Assembly: GCF_000764555.1 (NCBI RefSeq)
Contig: NZ_CP009574.1
Span: forward strand, 1,240,001-1,304,000
Origin: Candidatus Francisella endociliophora
GTDB taxonomy: Bacteria > Pseudomonadota > Gammaproteobacteria > Francisellales > Francisellaceae
Length of the DNA stretch: 64,000 bases
Direction of reading: 5' to 3'
Shown here piece after piece: positions 19,155-29,516 of the stretch. The position numbers were made by a program, and so were the translations under genes. The notes below the pieces were generated by a model, which saw only the letters and a program-made list of their open reading frames with translations, had not been told where the DNA came from and searched no databases. Position 1 is the first letter of the stretch. Every line of letters starts with the position of its first letter.

Positions 19155-19895
19155 CTATCCTCCAAATGATTTTGTTTTGTCATTTATGATGTCATAGCAC
19201 ATATCTGTAAGCTCAGCTACAGAGTGATTTTTTGGATCTATAGCTTTTTCAAAAGACATACGAGCGATACCTGGTTTTACAAAGTCACCTTTTTTGCGAC
19301 CGAAGTACAATCCGAAGTTATGTGCTACTGGTACTATAGGAATACCTGTTACCGTTGCTAGTTTCATTGCTGAGCGATGGAATTTTGGATATTCCCCAAC
19401 AGGCACTCTTGTTCCTTCTGGAAAAATTATAATACTCAGGTTTTTGTTTTTAACTCTATCCTTACCATCTTCAAGAACTTTTTTAATTGCTGATAGCCCT
19501 TTTTCTCTATCTACGCCTATAGCTTCACCAAATTGATTTGCTTTACCAAAAATAGGCTTTTCTAATAGCTCTTGTTTCATCACAAAACAACAGTTACGGA
19601 CTAGTCCATAAAAAACAAAAGTCTCAAGCATTGATTGATGTTTTGAAACATAAATACAAGGGTAATCAGGAATATTTTCCTTACCATCTATTTTTACATA
19701 GATTTGTAGAAGAATTAAAGCTCCTAATCTATATAAACAAGACCATATCCAGCATACAAAAAGACGAACTTTTAGAGATGCTCCTAAAACACCTACTATA
19801 TTCATTAAGATACAGCATAATAGCAATACTATATAAGCATATAGCTTAAAAATCTGCATTCTAGCGACTAATAGCAAATGAAGAGCTTTTTTCAT
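19155..19895 (-). CDS. plsC: 1-acyl-sn-glycerol-3-phosphate acyltransferase (PlsC-like), copy 2
   Basis: 246-residue membrane-bound acyltransferase converting lysophosphatidate to phosphatidate. An N-terminal hydrophobic stretch of about 50 residues anchors it. The acyltransferase box reads SKHQSMLETF, with Glu where the common HX4D has Asp, a variant I recall from related PlsC subfamilies. FPEGTR is intact. It is a tandem paralogue of the next gene upstream, 11 bases away, so both are probably one transcript. The two may differ in acyl-chain preference. Confidence 0.88.
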   Translation of the reverse strand: MKKALHLLLVARMQIFKLYAYIVLLLCCILMNIVGVLGASLKVRLFVCWIWSCLYRLGALILLQIYVKIDGKENIPDYPCIYVSKHQSMLETFVFYGLVRNCCFVMKQELLEKPIFGKANQFGEAIGVDREKGLSAIKKVLEDGKDRVKNKNLSIIIFPEGTRVPVGEYPKFHRSAMKLATVTGIPIVPVAHNFGLYFGRKKGDFVKPGIARMSFEKAIDPKNHSVAELTDMCYDIINDKTKSFGG

Positions 19896-19906
19896 AATTT
19901 TTCCTT

Positions 19907-20659
19907 TTAACCTTTAAACTCTTTTGTCTTCTCAGTTATTATTTTATGACAGTAGCTTGTTAGACCTTTAGAGTCAAAATCTGTTGGTTCAATTCTTTTA
20001 CCAAAATCCATACGAGCTATACCTGGTTTGATAACTTGTCCCCATTTTTTAGGAAAAAATCTACCAAAATTATGTGCTACAGGTATGATAAATGCGTTAG
20101 CATCTGAAGCTAGTTTCATAGCAGAACGTTGAAACTCAGGATATTCGCCAACTTCAACACGAGTTCCTTCTGGGAATATAACAACATTAATTCCATCAGC
20201 AAGACTTTGTTTACCATCTGTTACAACCTTTTTTAGAGATTCACGAGGCTTTTCTCTGTCAATAGCAATACTACCTAGGTTTCTCATAGCAGGGCCAAAT
20301 ATAGGAGCATCAAAAAGCTCTTTCTTCATGATGAAGTGACATTTGCCAATAAAACCGTAAAACATAAATGTTTCAAGCATTGATTGGTGCTTCGATACAT
20401 ATATGCAGGGGTAGTCATGGTCTATATTAATCTTACCAGTTACACGGATATATACTTGTAAAAATACTAGCATGCCAATCCAATATAAATATGTCCAGAC
20501 ATAGCAAACAGCCATTCGCCAAGATAAAGGAAGTTTTAAAAAGGTAAATATATTTATAAGAATACAGCAGCCGCCAATTACAGCAAAAGAGTATAGTTGG
20601 AAAGCTGTCATTCTCAACCACATTAGAACATTCCAAATCTTTTTAAGAAAAGATTTCAT
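19907..20659 (-). CDS. plsC: 1-acyl-sn-glycerol-3-phosphate acyltransferase (PlsC-like), copy 1
   Basis: 250-residue paralogue of the downstream acyltransferase. It shares the hydrophobic N-terminus, SKHQSMLETFMFYG (HX4E), IDREKPRESLKK, FPEGTRVEVGEYPEF and IIPVAHNFGRFF. It is the first gene of the pair, downstream of a 16-bp palindrome at 20692-20707. Such tandem PlsC copies suggest membrane-lipid adjustment. I cannot say which copy is the housekeeping enzyme. Confidence 0.88.
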   Translation of the reverse strand: MKSFLKKIWNVLMWLRMTAFQLYSFAVIGGCCILINIFTFLKLPLSWRMAVCYVWTYLYWIGMLVFLQVYIRVTGKINIDHDYPCIYVSKHQSMLETFMFYGFIGKCHFIMKKELFDAPIFGPAMRNLGSIAIDREKPRESLKKVVTDGKQSLADGINVVIFPEGTRVEVGEYPEFQRSAMKLASDANAFIIPVAHNFGRFFPKKWGQVIKPGIARMDFGKRIEPTDFDSKGLTSYCHKIITEKTKEFKG

Positions 20660-20691
20660 TAATTAATCTCCGTAAAATTTTGTTTAAAAAA

Positions 20692-20722
20692 TAGTTGTAT
20701 ACAACTACAACCTCATTATGAG
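20692..20722. promoter_or_regulatory. 16-bp perfect palindrome plus adjacent 6-bp hairpin
   Basis: TAGTTGTATACAACTA at 20692-20707 is its own reverse complement. It is followed at once by CCTCAT-T-ATGAGG. The site is 33 bases upstream of the first plsC ATG (minus strand), a place where a dimeric repressor could bind. The hairpin is not followed by a T-run on the fdxA-plsC strand, so a terminator for fdxA is less likely than an operator. Confidence 0.45.
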
Positions 20723-20816
20723 GTCATTTTTCATTTCATTATTATACACTTTTTGAATAAAAACTGTTGGCAAAAAAATATTAAGCGATAAGAAAAAATT
20801 GTAGATTTTAGGAGAA

Positions 20817-21140
20817 TTATTTCTCCAGATACTTTAGTTTATCTGACACAGATGCCCAGTTGTCAGCGTCTTCACATGGTTCACATTTTTCTACAATGTT
20901 TGGCCAAACATTAGCTAAATCTCTGTTTAGGTCTAACATTTGTTCTTCTTTTTCATTTAAATCATCGCTAGATTTTATAGCATCAACAGGACATTCAGGC
21001 TCACAAAGAGCACAGTCAATACATTCATCAGGATTGATTACAAGCATATTTGGTCCTTCATAGAAACAATCTACAGGACAAACTTCAACACAATCTCCGT
21101 ATTTACATTTGATACAATTTTCAGTAACTACAAATGGCAT
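20817..21140 (-). CDS. fdxA: 7Fe ferredoxin FdxA
   Basis: 107-residue ferredoxin carrying one [3Fe-4S] and one [4Fe-4S] cluster. The first set is [20 protein letters not shown] and the second is [18 protein letters not shown]. The C-terminal extension of about 50 residues ending in KLKYLEK is typical of the FdxA/Azotobacter-type ferredoxin. It serves as a cytosolic electron carrier; no redox partner is adjacent. Confidence 0.94.
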   Translation of the reverse strand: MPFVVTENCIKCKYGDCVEVCPVDCFYEGPNMLVINPDECIDCALCEPECPVDAIKSSDDLNEKEEQMLDLNRDLANVWPNIVEKCEPCEDADNWASVSDKLKYLEK

Positions 21141-21335
21141 TTTATAAATCCTTTCGTTTTTTGCTCGTTATTAGCCTTAAAGAAACCCACAGATTATAGC
21201 ATAGAAATACAAAAGGTAAATATTAATAGCTTCTCATTACTATATTATAAAAATAGATTTAGAGTTAGAAATGCTTATAAACAAGTGGTACTATAGCATT
21301 TAGATTTTTTTAAAATTTTGGTAAATAATAAATAT

Positions 21336-21980
21336 ATGAAAGCGGAGCTTGACCCAAGAAAACTTATAGCTATTACGACGATTTCGGTCGCGATTTTGTT
21401 TTTTGTGACTTATCTTGTATCAATATTTAATGACCATAATACATTATGTAATCCTTTTATATCAGGGTGTTCCGATATTACGCATGCTGGATTCTCCTCT
21501 TATGAAAACTACATGTTAAAAGCTATACTAATTCCAACAGCAACTTTGATGGCTGTTATATTTTTCTTTATCCAGCAATGGTTAGTTCAAATAAGTAATA
21601 ATAATAGCTCTATAATTAAGCAGGGCAAAATAATGTTATTTTTGGCTATTGTTGGTTGTATTGGGCTAATAATAGGTACAGCTGTAATAGATGGGCAAAA
21701 TACTTTGATGAAACTTCATCTAAAAGCTGTTGCTGTATTTTTTGTAACGATGAGCATCTGTCAGGTTTGGTATACAATAATTGAATTTAAATATACTCAT
21801 AAAGTAAATAAAGCTCCCGTAATTCTTCGTAGAATAGCTATATTAATTACAGCAGCATTTTCTATTTGGTCGGTGTTTATGGATCAAACAACAGCTAATC
21901 ATAGTATTGTAGAGTGGTGGGGAGTTTATGCTCTTATATTTTGGTTTTGGACATTCTCTATAAATAAGAGAGTTGACTAG
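21336..21980 (+). CDS. multi-pass membrane protein, possibly Frag1/DRAM/Sfk1-like
   Basis: About 214 residues with roughly six hydrophobic helices (AITTISVAILFFVTYLVSIF, ILIPTATLMAVIFFFIQQWL, IMLFLAIVGCIGLIIGTAVI, AVAVFFVTMSICQVWYTII, IAILITAAFSIWSVF and a last Trp-rich one). The loop SGCSDITHAGFSSYENYML between helices 1 and 2 resembles the Frag1/DRAM/Sfk1 pattern. The start is the ATG at 21336; a TTG 18 bases upstream is less likely. Single gene, function unknown. Confidence 0.5.
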   Translation: MKAELDPRKLIAITTISVAILFFVTYLVSIFNDHNTLCNPFISGCSDITHAGFSSYENYMLKAILIPTATLMAVIFFFIQQWLVQISNNNSSIIKQGKIMLFLAIVGCIGLIIGTAVIDGQNTLMKLHLKAVAVFFVTMSICQVWYTIIEFKYTHKVNKAPVILRRIAILITAAFSIWSVFMDQTTANHSIVEWWGVYALIFWFWTFSINKRVD

Positions 21981-22067
21981 CTACTAGTATCTTTTATTAT
22001 TGAAATTAATTATTTAAAATTACTAATTGCTTTGATAGTTTTGGGATTTTAATTAGAAATATTTAAT

Positions 22068-23231
22068 TTACTTAGTTAGAGAGATATACCTTAAAGCATT
22101 TTTAGTTGATTCTAAAGCCTCTTTTGTATTTTCGCCTTTTGCTAAAACTACACCCATACGACGTTTGCCATGTATTTCTTTTTTACCAAAGCTTTTGATA
22201 TCTATATTTGGTATAGTTAAAGCTTTATCTATACCTGAGATATTAGCATTATCAGAGTCTCCTTCAAGTAGTATTGCTGCAGATGCAGAAGGCTGTAGAG
22301 TTTCTATTTGAGGAGTTGGTAGACCAAGTATTGCACGAAGATGTAGTTCAAATTCATTAATATTTTGTGATATTAATGTCACCATGCCTGTATCATGAGG
22401 GCGTGGAGAAACTTCATTGAAAAAAACATCATCTCCTTTAACAAAAATCTCAACCCCAAAAATACCATAGCCACCAAGAGCATCAGTTATTTTTTTAGCG
22501 ATATCTTGAGACTTTGCTAGTGCCATCTTAGACATAGCATGTGGTTGCCATGAGAACCTATAGTCGCCATCTTGTTGTATATGGCCAATAGGATCACAAA
22601 AGCTCGTACCATCTTTATGTTTAACCGTAAGAAGAGTTATTTCATAGTCAAAATCAATAAACTGCTCAACTATTACGCTATTTGCATGACCTCTGGATGC
22701 TGTGTGAGCATATTCCCAAGCTTTATAAATATTATCAGGATTTGTCACTATAGACTGTCCTTTACCAGATGAACTCATTACCGGCTTTATAACAAAAGGT
22801 GTTCCTACATATTCTATTGCTTCCAAATACTCTTTTTCATTCCTGGCAAAAGCAAATTTTGATGTTGGTAAATTGAGCTCTTGTGCTGCTAAAGCTCTTA
22901 TACCTTGGCGGTCCATAGTTAACTTAGTAGCCTTAGCACAAGGGATTATATTAAAACCTTGCTTTTCTAATCTTATCAAAGCATCTGTATTTATAGCTTC
23001 TATTTCAGGGACTATATGAGTAGGTGCTTTTTCTAGGATTAGTTTTTCTAGTTCATTGGCATTTAGCATATTTATCACATGACTTTCATGAGCAACTTGC
23101 ATTGCTGGAGCATTCTCATATCGATCAACAGCTATCGTATGTATACCTAATCTTTGAGCAGCTATTATAAATTCTTTACCAAGCTCTCCTGAGCCGAGTA
23201 GCATTATTTTCAAATTACTTAATTTATCCAT
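22068..23231 (-). CDS. purT: phosphoribosylglycinamide formyltransferase 2 (formate-dependent)
   Basis: 387-residue ATP-grasp enzyme of purine synthesis: GAR + formate + ATP to formyl-GAR. Visible are [40 protein letters not shown], the [14 protein letters not shown] loop, the metal-site [32 protein letters not shown] and a terminal [11 protein letters not shown]. The start is the ATG at 23231 ([11 protein letters not shown]); the longer reading from 23285 adds an unrelated N-terminus. It is divergent from the esterase gene at 23300. Confidence 0.95.
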   Translation of the reverse strand: MDKLSNLKIMLLGSGELGKEFIIAAQRLGIHTIAVDRYENAPAMQVAHESHVINMLNANELEKLILEKAPTHIVPEIEAINTDALIRLEKQGFNIIPCAKATKLTMDRQGIRALAAQELNLPTSKFAFARNEKEYLEAIEYVGTPFVIKPVMSSSGKGQSIVTNPDNIYKAWEYAHTASRGHANSVIVEQFIDFDYEITLLTVKHKDGTSFCDPIGHIQQDGDYRFSWQPHAMSKMALAKSQDIAKKITDALGGYGIFGVEIFVKGDDVFFNEVSPRPHDTGMVTLISQNINEFELHLRAILGLPTPQIETLQPSASAAILLEGDSDNANISGIDKALTIPNIDIKSFGKKEIHGKRRMGVVLAKGENTKEALESTKNALRYISLTK

Positions 23232-23299
23232 ATTTAAATTTCTTGATAAAAAATCATATTTAAATAATACTCTATAATTATGCATATAAAAATCTTCGT

Positions 23300-24568
23300 A
23301 TGTCTCTTTGTAAAAAAGTTTTTCTATTCTCAGCAGTTAGCCTAATAGCTTTGAGTAGCTATGCTATAGGACCAGTTAATTATGATGAGAATAAGGTTCA
23401 ATCATATACACTACCTGATGCATTAAAAATGAATGATGGTACAGAAGTTAAAACTGTAAAAGAGTGGCAAAAGCGTAGAGAGCAAATAATACAGCTTTTT
23501 AAAGAAAATGTTTATGGAAATGTGCCTAGCGATAACCTGAAACTTACATATAAAGTTATCCAAGAAAATGATCATGCGTTGGGTGATAAAGCTATAGAAA
23601 AGCAAGTGGTTGTTTATATAGGAAAAACTAAAGTTAATTTGCTAATGTATTTCCCCAAACAAAACAAAAAAAGTTATCCAATATTCTTAGGTTATAACTT
23701 TTGTGGTAATCAAAGTATTACATCGGATCCTAACATTTTAATTAACAAAAACTGGGCTAATCCTGTAACTTGTGCAAAAACAACAGATCCAAAAGGGACA
23801 ATAGCTGATGGTCATTTTACAGCTAAAGCAAGAGGCTTCAATTATCGTCGTTTTGATTTAAAAAATATTATAGGCAATGGTTATGGTTTTGTTACTGCAT
23901 ATTATGGAGATATTGCACCAGATAATGCTGAAAAACTTTATACAAATGTCTCAAAAAGCATAAAAAATTATAAAAAATATTCTGCTATTAGTTTATGGGC
24001 ATGGGGACTTATAAATATCTCTGATACTTTAAAACAAGAACCGCTTGTAAATCAAAAAGAGATAATAGTTTTCGGACATTCAAGATTAGGTAAGACAGCT
24101 TTGTGGGCAGCTGCTTTAGATCAAAAGTTTGCTATGGTTATATCAAATGATTCTGGTACAGGTGGAGCAAGCTTATCAAGGCGTAATTATGGTGAGACTC
24201 TATATTCAATAAATACAGAGTTCCCTTATTGGTTTACAAGCAAGTTTAAAGAATATAATAAAGATACAAAGGCTTTGCCAGTTGATCAACATATGTTATT
24301 AGACTTAATAGCACCACGACCATTATATGTAGCAAGTGCTAAAGATGATCAATGGGCAGATCCAAAAGGAGCATTTTTAGCAACTAAAGCGACTGCTCCT
24401 GTATACAAGCTTTATGGAGAAAGTGTAAATCTTCCTAAATCACAACCTAAAGTAAATAAGCCGGTTATAGGTATTGTTAGTTATCACATAAGATCTGGCG
24501 GTCATGACTTAACAAGTTATGATTGGCAACAATATATAAAAGCTGCAAATTTGAATTTAAAAAATTAA
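23300..24568 (+). CDS. secreted esterase, CE15/glucuronoyl-esterase-like
   Basis: 422-residue alpha/beta hydrolase with an N-terminal signal peptide ([20 protein letters not shown]). The nucleophile elbow [17 protein letters not shown] matches the G-x-S-R-x-G-K signature of carbohydrate esterase family 15. The acid/His region appears in [14 protein letters not shown] and [16 protein letters not shown]15 enzymes cleave ester links of glucuronate in plant or algal polymers. Natural substrate here is unknown. Its 3' end overlaps the convergent 2H-like gene by 4 bases. First of four consecutive genes for exported proteins. Confidence 0.75.
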   Translation: MSLCKKVFLFSAVSLIALSSYAIGPVNYDENKVQSYTLPDALKMNDGTEVKTVKEWQKRREQIIQLFKENVYGNVPSDNLKLTYKVIQENDHALGDKAIEKQVVVYIGKTKVNLLMYFPKQNKKSYPIFLGYNFCGNQSITSDPNILINKNWANPVTCAKTTDPKGTIADGHFTAKARGFNYRRFDLKNIIGNGYGFVTAYYGDIAPDNAEKLYTNVSKSIKNYKKYSAISLWAWGLINISDTLKQEPLVNQKEIIVFGHSRLGKTALWAAALDQKFAMVISNDSGTGGASLSRRNYGETLYSINTEFPYWFTSKFKEYNKDTKALPVDQHMLLDLIAPRPLYVASAKDDQWADPKGAFLATKATAPVYKLYGESVNLPKSQPKVNKPVIGIVSYHIRSGGHDLTSYDWQQYIKAANLNLKN

Positions 24569-25098
24569 CTGTAGTGATATGTGCTTATTGCATCAAGAGA
24601 TAAGTTAGATAGCTTTTTGCATTTAAGATCTGTAATTTTATCTTGGTCATTATAGCCTTTTTCCGCTTTCTCAAAAAGATAGTTACCTGCAACAGGAGGC
24701 TTGCCATTTGTTGCGATGGTTACATGTTGATATTTATTAGTCGAAGGAATTTTTTTGTCTTTTGAATTGTATAAGTTAACAAGAGCCGCTTCAACACCAA
24801 AATTTTCAGACCAACACAGTTTGTATGGTTTGATTGTCATTTTATCTCCAGCTGGAGCTATCTTTTGATATTTATCAAAAATAGCTTTGCTAGGTGCATA
24901 CGTAATAGTTGTATGGTCTAAATACTCATTCTTTTTGAGACCTTTGTTAGAGAAGCATAGCTTACCAACCTCCTTCTCAAGCGCTACTCTTGATTGAGGT
25001 GTTAAATCTGCTGAGATATATAGTGGTATTTTTTCAGCAGTAAAACAATAAGAAAAAATGCTTACAGAAAAAAATACTTTTATTAAATGCTTTTTCAT
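24565..25098 (-). CDS. secreted protein with two H-x-T motifs, 2H-phosphoesterase-like
   Basis: 177-residue exported protein (signal peptide up to about residue 20). Two motifs spaced about 70 residues apart, DHTTITYAPS and QHVTIATNG, match the paired H-x-T/S-h of the 2H phosphoesterase superfamily (RNA ligase/cyclic phosphodiesterase fold). LYISADLTPQSRVAL fits a first strand. A periplasmic or secreted 2H enzyme is uncommon. Two to three cysteines could form disulfides. The family call is my inference from motif spacing. Confidence 0.5.
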   Translation of the reverse strand: MKKHLIKVFFSVSIFSYCFTAEKIPLYISADLTPQSRVALEKEVGKLCFSNKGLKKNEYLDHTTITYAPSKAIFDKYQKIAPAGDKMTIKPYKLCWSENFGVEAALVNLYNSKDKKIPSTNKYQHVTIATNGKPPVAGNYLFEKAEKGYNDQDKITDLKCKKLSNLSLDAISTYHYS

Positions 25099-25205
25099 AG
25101 CTGTGAGAGTCTAGTACTTTTTATGCTAGATAATAAATGAATAGGGAATGCTTTAAAAGAAGAATGCTTAGAAAATACTAATATGATTAAGATAGTTTTT
25201 TAATT

Positions 25206-26102
25206 TTATGCTGGTACCTTATTTACTTCATTTTGTTTGATGTGGAATTTATAGCTTGCCATATCTTTATAGTTAGCAACATCAATCGTATCATTAGCTT
25301 TTGCTATTATCCAATTATTATTTCTCGCATATTCTTTTAGTGTTTGGCCACCAAGATAGTCTACTTTTTCACTATCATTAGGGTTTACAATAACTTTTAA
25401 AGCACTACTACTATTAAGCATTTCTACATCGCTTTGGCTATTACCTGCTGCTAAAATTGGCTTGGCTTTGATGATTGTTTCTATAGCGTCAGCTTTGCCT
25501 TCGTCTTGAGGAACTGGTAAAACTATCTTGCTTGTTGCAATTCCATTACTAACTACAGACTTAGTACCTATAATATGAGTAACAGGTATTCCTAGCTCTT
25601 TTGATAAGAAACCTTGGTATAGAAGCTCTGGTGAAGCACTAATAACCCAAACCTCAAAGCCATAGTTTTTTAGGTTTTGGATAAGTAACTTGATGTTTGG
25701 ATAGATTTTATCTTTAAAGTACTTATTAAAAGTTTTATTACCTAGTTCGGTAATTTCCTCAGGAGCTAGTCCAGAGAGATAATCTACTCTTTGAGTTAGA
25801 TAGTCATTTGATGTGTTTGAGGTAGAGGTCATTTTCTTTATTAATTCTAATTTCTTGCCTGTATGGCTAAGTGCATAATCATAAATTGCTACATCTGCAA
25901 GATAATATGGAACTTGTCCAATAACTGTTCCATCAGCATCAAAGGTCGCAACCTTTCTACCTTGATAGTTCTCGTATTTTTCTAGAGTTTGCTTTATACG
26001 TTGATTATCTTGGTTAGATATTCCAGGAATGTTCTGATATAAAGGTACTGCATAAATAGTAACAGAGGCAATAAATAAAACAAAAGTAATGATTTTTTTC
26101 AT
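25206..26102 (-). CDS. exported HAD-family phosphatase
   Basis: 298-residue HAD-superfamily phosphatase with a signal peptide (KKIITFVLFIASVTIYA). The nucleophile motif is KVATFDADGTVIG (DxDGT), motif II is WVISASPELL, motif III lysine lies around VPVPQDEGKADAIE, and motif IV is AAGNSQSDVEML. The overall arrangement resembles phosphoserine-phosphatase-like acid phosphatases that act in the periplasm, scavenging phosphate. Possibly cotranscribed with the 2H-like gene downstream (107-base gap). Confidence 0.83.
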   Translation of the reverse strand: MKKIITFVLFIASVTIYAVPLYQNIPGISNQDNQRIKQTLEKYENYQGRKVATFDADGTVIGQVPYYLADVAIYDYALSHTGKKLELIKKMTSTSNTSNDYLTQRVDYLSGLAPEEITELGNKTFNKYFKDKIYPNIKLLIQNLKNYGFEVWVISASPELLYQGFLSKELGIPVTHIIGTKSVVSNGIATSKIVLPVPQDEGKADAIETIIKAKPILAAGNSQSDVEMLNSSSALKVIVNPNDSEKVDYLGGQTLKEYARNNNWIIAKANDTIDVANYKDMASYKFHIKQNEVNKVPA

Positions 26103-26258
26103 TAGAACAACTACAAAAATTTTTTAAAATTTAGTGATTATTATACACCTTAATTTCTGTAAAGATAAAAAGTATGTAAGATTTTTTAGTAGCAGAACAA
26201 TAAGAAAAAATAGTAAAGAGAATTAATATTCTATAATATATTTCATATAAAAGTAAGC

Positions 26259-26699
26259 TTAAAAAATATAACAATACTGCTTACTTGATGTAAGGTTTAC
26301 ACCGTTTACAACAACATAGCCCTCAACATTATTTTCTGCTGGACATTCTGTATGTACCCAATGTATACCTGTTCCATCTGTGTATTTCTCACCACAAAGT
26401 TGTACTTTAGTATTATCCTGAAGTCTTTCTTTCAATGAGTATGGTATAGTTGTTGCACTGTAGTCATTAGTGAAAACATTATCTACAGATACTTCATAAG
26501 TTTTTCCATCTGTTGCTTTGATATTGAACTTAGTATGGCTAAGTTCAATGCCTTTTTGTGTTTTTCCGGATTGGTATGTTAATCCACTGATAACACGACC
26601 TTCCAAATAGTCGCCAGCACAACTAGGAGCCTCAATATCATCAGCATAAATAAAAAACGATAAAAAAAGTCCTATAAATAAAACAGTTAATTTCTTCAT
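26259..26699 (-). CDS. secreted DUF3465-like protein
   Basis: 146-residue exported protein (signal peptide through FIYADD). The core with GRVISGL, LCGEKYTDGTGIHWVHTECP and VEGYVVVNGV resembles the DUF3465 family, whose members share an I-H-W-x-H motif followed by a glycine-rich strand. Four cysteines are present in the mature part. Function unknown. It lies between clpB and the HAD phosphatase, same strand as both, with gaps of about 65 and 157 bases. Confidence 0.5.
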   Translation of the reverse strand: MKKLTVLFIGLFLSFFIYADDIEAPSCAGDYLEGRVISGLTYQSGKTQKGIELSHTKFNIKATDGKTYEVSVDNVFTNDYSATTIPYSLKERLQDNTKVQLCGEKYTDGTGIHWVHTECPAENNVEGYVVVNGVNLTSSKQYCYIF

Positions 26700-26764
26700 G
26701 ATTTAAAGCAGTTATTAATTTAAGAATTAAATAATAAATTAAAAAGAAAGGTTTTAGAAGAAAA

Positions 26765-29344
26765 TTATTTAGAAAAAACAATATTATTATCGGTATTCAC
26801 ATCAACAACTATCTTATCTTCAGCTTTAAACTCACCGTCTAGTAGCTTAAGAGCTAGAGGATTTTCTAAGCTATTTTGGATAGCTCGTTTAAGTGGTCTA
26901 GCACCAAACACGGGATCAAATCCAGCATCTGCAATTTTATCCATAGCTTTAGCGGTTACTTCTAAACTTATGCTTAGATCTGTTAGACGTTTTTCTAAAC
27001 GCTTAATTTGTATCTTAGCTATTTCAGTTATCATTTCTTTGTTCAGAGGTTCAAATACTATAGCATCATCAACCCTGTTTACAAACTCAGGTCTGAAGTG
27101 GCTAAGCACCATTTCCATTACAGCATCTTTGACTGTTTCATAGTCTTGACCTTGCATCTCTTGGATTCTATGTGAACCAAGGTTAGAAGTCATAACTATT
27201 ACAGTGTTTTTAAAGTCTACTGTTCTACCTTGACCATCTGTCAAACGACCATCATCCAATACTTGTAGCAATATGTTAAATACATCTGCATGAGCTTTTT
27301 CAACCTCATCTAGCAATATTACAGAATAAGGTCTTCTTCTAACATGCTCAGTTAAATAACCACCTTGTTCATAACCAACATATCCTGGAGGAGCTCCGAT
27401 TAGTCTAGCTACAGAATGCTTCTCCATAAACTCAGACATATCTACTCTAAGCATTGCATCCTGGTCATCAAATAAGAATTCTGCTAATGCTTTTGTAAGC
27501 TCGGTTTTACCAACACCTGTTGGACCTAAGAACATAAATGAACCTATAGGTCTATTTGGATCTGATAATCCAGAGCGAGATCTTCTAACAGCATTAGATA
27601 CTGCTTTTATAGCTTGATCTTGTCCAATAACTCTTTTGTGTAAGAAGCTTTCCATATTTAGCAGTTTGTCTTTCTCTCCTTCCATCATCTTAGATACAGG
27701 TATTCCAGTAGCTTTTGAGACCACGTCAGCAATTTCGTTTTCTGTAACAGATGTTCTTACTAGTTTATTTTCAGAAGGTTCTGCTTCTGTTGCTTCTATT
27801 TGTTTAATCTGAGTTTCAAGCTCAGGTATTACACCATATTGCAGCTCAGACATTTTTGTAAGATCACCTGTTCTTTGGTATTTTTCTAACTCAAATTTAG
27901 CCTTTTCAAGTTTTTCTTTAAGCTTGCTAGCTCCTTGCATCTTAAGCTTCTCAGCCTTCCAGAGCTCTTCAAAACCTTTGTATTCAGACTCTAAACCTTT
28001 TATCTCAGATTCTAGTATTTCTAAACGTTTTTTAGTAGCGTCATCTTTTTCTTTTTTTAGTTGCTCACGTTGCATTTTTAATTGAATGATTCTGCGGTAT
28101 AAGCTCTCCATTTTTTCTGGCTTAGAATCAATCTCCATACGTATTTGACTGGCTGCTTCATCTACTAGATCAATAGCCTTGTCAGGAAGCTGTCTATCTG
28201 TAATATATCTATGTGATAAGGTAGCAGCACTCACAATAGCAGAGTCTGTAATATTTACACCATGGTGTAGTTCGTATCTTTCTTTTAGACCTCTAAGTAT
28301 AGCGATAGTATCTTCAACAGTTGGTTCATCAACTAACACTTTTTGGAATCTTCTTTCAAGAGCAGGATCTTTTTCAACATGTTCTCTATATTCATCCAGA
28401 GTAGTTGCACCAACACATTTTAGCTCGCCTCTTGCTAGAGCTGGCTTAAGCATATTACCTGCATCCATGGAGCCTTCAGATTTACCAGCACCAACCATAG
28501 TGTGTATCTCATCTATAAATAGAATTACATTACCTTCTTGTTTTGCTAGTTCTTTTAGTACAGATTTTAATCTCTCTTCGAAGTCACCTCTAAATTTAGC
28601 TCCTGCTAGTAATGCTCCCATATCCAAAGATAGTACTTTTTTGCCTTTAATACCTTCTGGAACTTCATTATTGATAATTCGTTGTGCGAGACCTTCAACA
28701 ATTGCAGTTTTACCAACACCTGGCTCACCTATAAGCACAGGATTATTTTTAGTTCTTCTTTGTAATACTTGTATAGTTCTACGGATCTCGCTATCTCTAC
28801 CAATGATTGGGTCAATTTTACCTTTTTTAGCTAGATCAGTTAGATCTACAGTGTATTTGTCTAATGCGCCTTTCATATCTTCTTGATTTTGACTACTCAC
28901 TTTTTCCCCTCCGCGATAATCGTTGACTGCTTTTGTAAGTTTTTCTTTTGTAATACCAAATTTACTATACAGCCCAGTTAAACTTTTGTCTTCTACAGAA
29001 GCTAATAAGAAAATCTCACTCGAGATAAACTCATCGCCATTTTTGTTAGCAAGCTCTTGCATCTTATGTAGTGTAGTTACTAGATCTCTAGATGGTGTGA
29101 CTTGAGGATTACCTTCTCCAGACAATACAGCAACACTATCAACCATATCATTTACAGCTTTTATAAAGTTTTGCGTATCAACTCCGCAAACACTTAATAT
29201 GGCTATAGCAACACTATCATTTTGTTCCAAGAGAGCTTTTAGCATGTGTGCTGATGTAAACTCAGTTGCTTTTTGTTGGAAAGCATAGGACTGAGCTTCA
29301 GCAAGGGCTTCTTGTAACTTTATCGTAAACTTATTTATATCCAT
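26765..29344 (-). CDS. clpB: ClpB disaggregase (AAA+ unfoldase)
   Basis: 859-residue hexameric ATP-driven disaggregase. The N-terminal Clp repeat begins [22 protein letters not shown]1 has Walker [15 protein letters not shown], the coiled middle domain spans roughly residues 400-530, and AAA2 has Walker [16 protein letters not shown]. The start is the ATG at 29344, after an AGGGGG ribosome site, giving the usual ClpB length; a further 21 in-frame residues upstream are rejected. An upstream CTTGAA-N15-CCTAAATA resembles a heat-shock promoter. In Francisella ClpB also disassembles the contracted T6SS sheath (established), and here it directly neighbours a T6SS island. Confidence 0.97.
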   Translation of the reverse strand: MDINKFTIKLQEALAEAQSYAFQQKATEFTSAHMLKALLEQNDSVAIAILSVCGVDTQNFIKAVNDMVDSVAVLSGEGNPQVTPSRDLVTTLHKMQELANKNGDEFISSEIFLLASVEDKSLTGLYSKFGITKEKLTKAVNDYRGGEKVSSQNQEDMKGALDKYTVDLTDLAKKGKIDPIIGRDSEIRRTIQVLQRRTKNNPVLIGEPGVGKTAIVEGLAQRIINNEVPEGIKGKKVLSLDMGALLAGAKFRGDFEERLKSVLKELAKQEGNVILFIDEIHTMVGAGKSEGSMDAGNMLKPALARGELKCVGATTLDEYREHVEKDPALERRFQKVLVDEPTVEDTIAILRGLKERYELHHGVNITDSAIVSAATLSHRYITDRQLPDKAIDLVDEAASQIRMEIDSKPEKMESLYRRIIQLKMQREQLKKEKDDATKKRLEILESEIKGLESEYKGFEELWKAEKLKMQGASKLKEKLEKAKFELEKYQRTGDLTKMSELQYGVIPELETQIKQIEATEAEPSENKLVRTSVTENEIADVVSKATGIPVSKMMEGEKDKLLNMESFLHKRVIGQDQAIKAVSNAVRRSRSGLSDPNRPIGSFMFLGPTGVGKTELTKALAEFLFDDQDAMLRVDMSEFMEKHSVARLIGAPPGYVGYEQGGYLTEHVRRRPYSVILLDEVEKAHADVFNILLQVLDDGRLTDGQGRTVDFKNTVIVMTSNLGSHRIQEMQGQDYETVKDAVMEMVLSHFRPEFVNRVDDAIVFEPLNKEMITEIAKIQIKRLEKRLTDLSISLEVTAKAMDKIADAGFDPVFGARPLKRAIQNSLENPLALKLLDGEFKAEDKIVVDVNTDNNIVFSK

Positions 29345-29379
29345 TAATTTTCCCCCTAATGAAATATTATCTGTATATA

Positions 29380-29408
29380 TATTTAGGGTCAGAAAAATTT
29401 TTTTCAAG
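29380..29408 (-). promoter_or_regulatory. candidate sigma-32 heat-shock promoter of clpB
   Basis: Read on the minus strand, CTTGAA (29408-29403) is followed after 15 bases by CCTAAATA (29387-29380). This resembles the sigma-32 pattern CTTGAA-N13-17-CCCCATWT, with a good -35 and a partial -10. It is 36 bases upstream of the clpB ATG, consistent with stress induction of clpB. Confidence 0.5.
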
Positions 29409-29516
29409 GTAGACTACTTGTTATTTTAGATTATAACCTTATTTGGAGTAGTAGTTTTAAATAAGTCGGTTGGAAAGAGCGTTATCTAGTGGTGTTAAGT
29501 TAGGAATATTAGAGTT

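Noticed and set aside
28179-28886. Plus-strand open frame of 235 codons
   Set aside because: It lies wholly antisense to the ATP-binding part of clpB; its Ser/Leu-rich translation has no motif or ribosome site.
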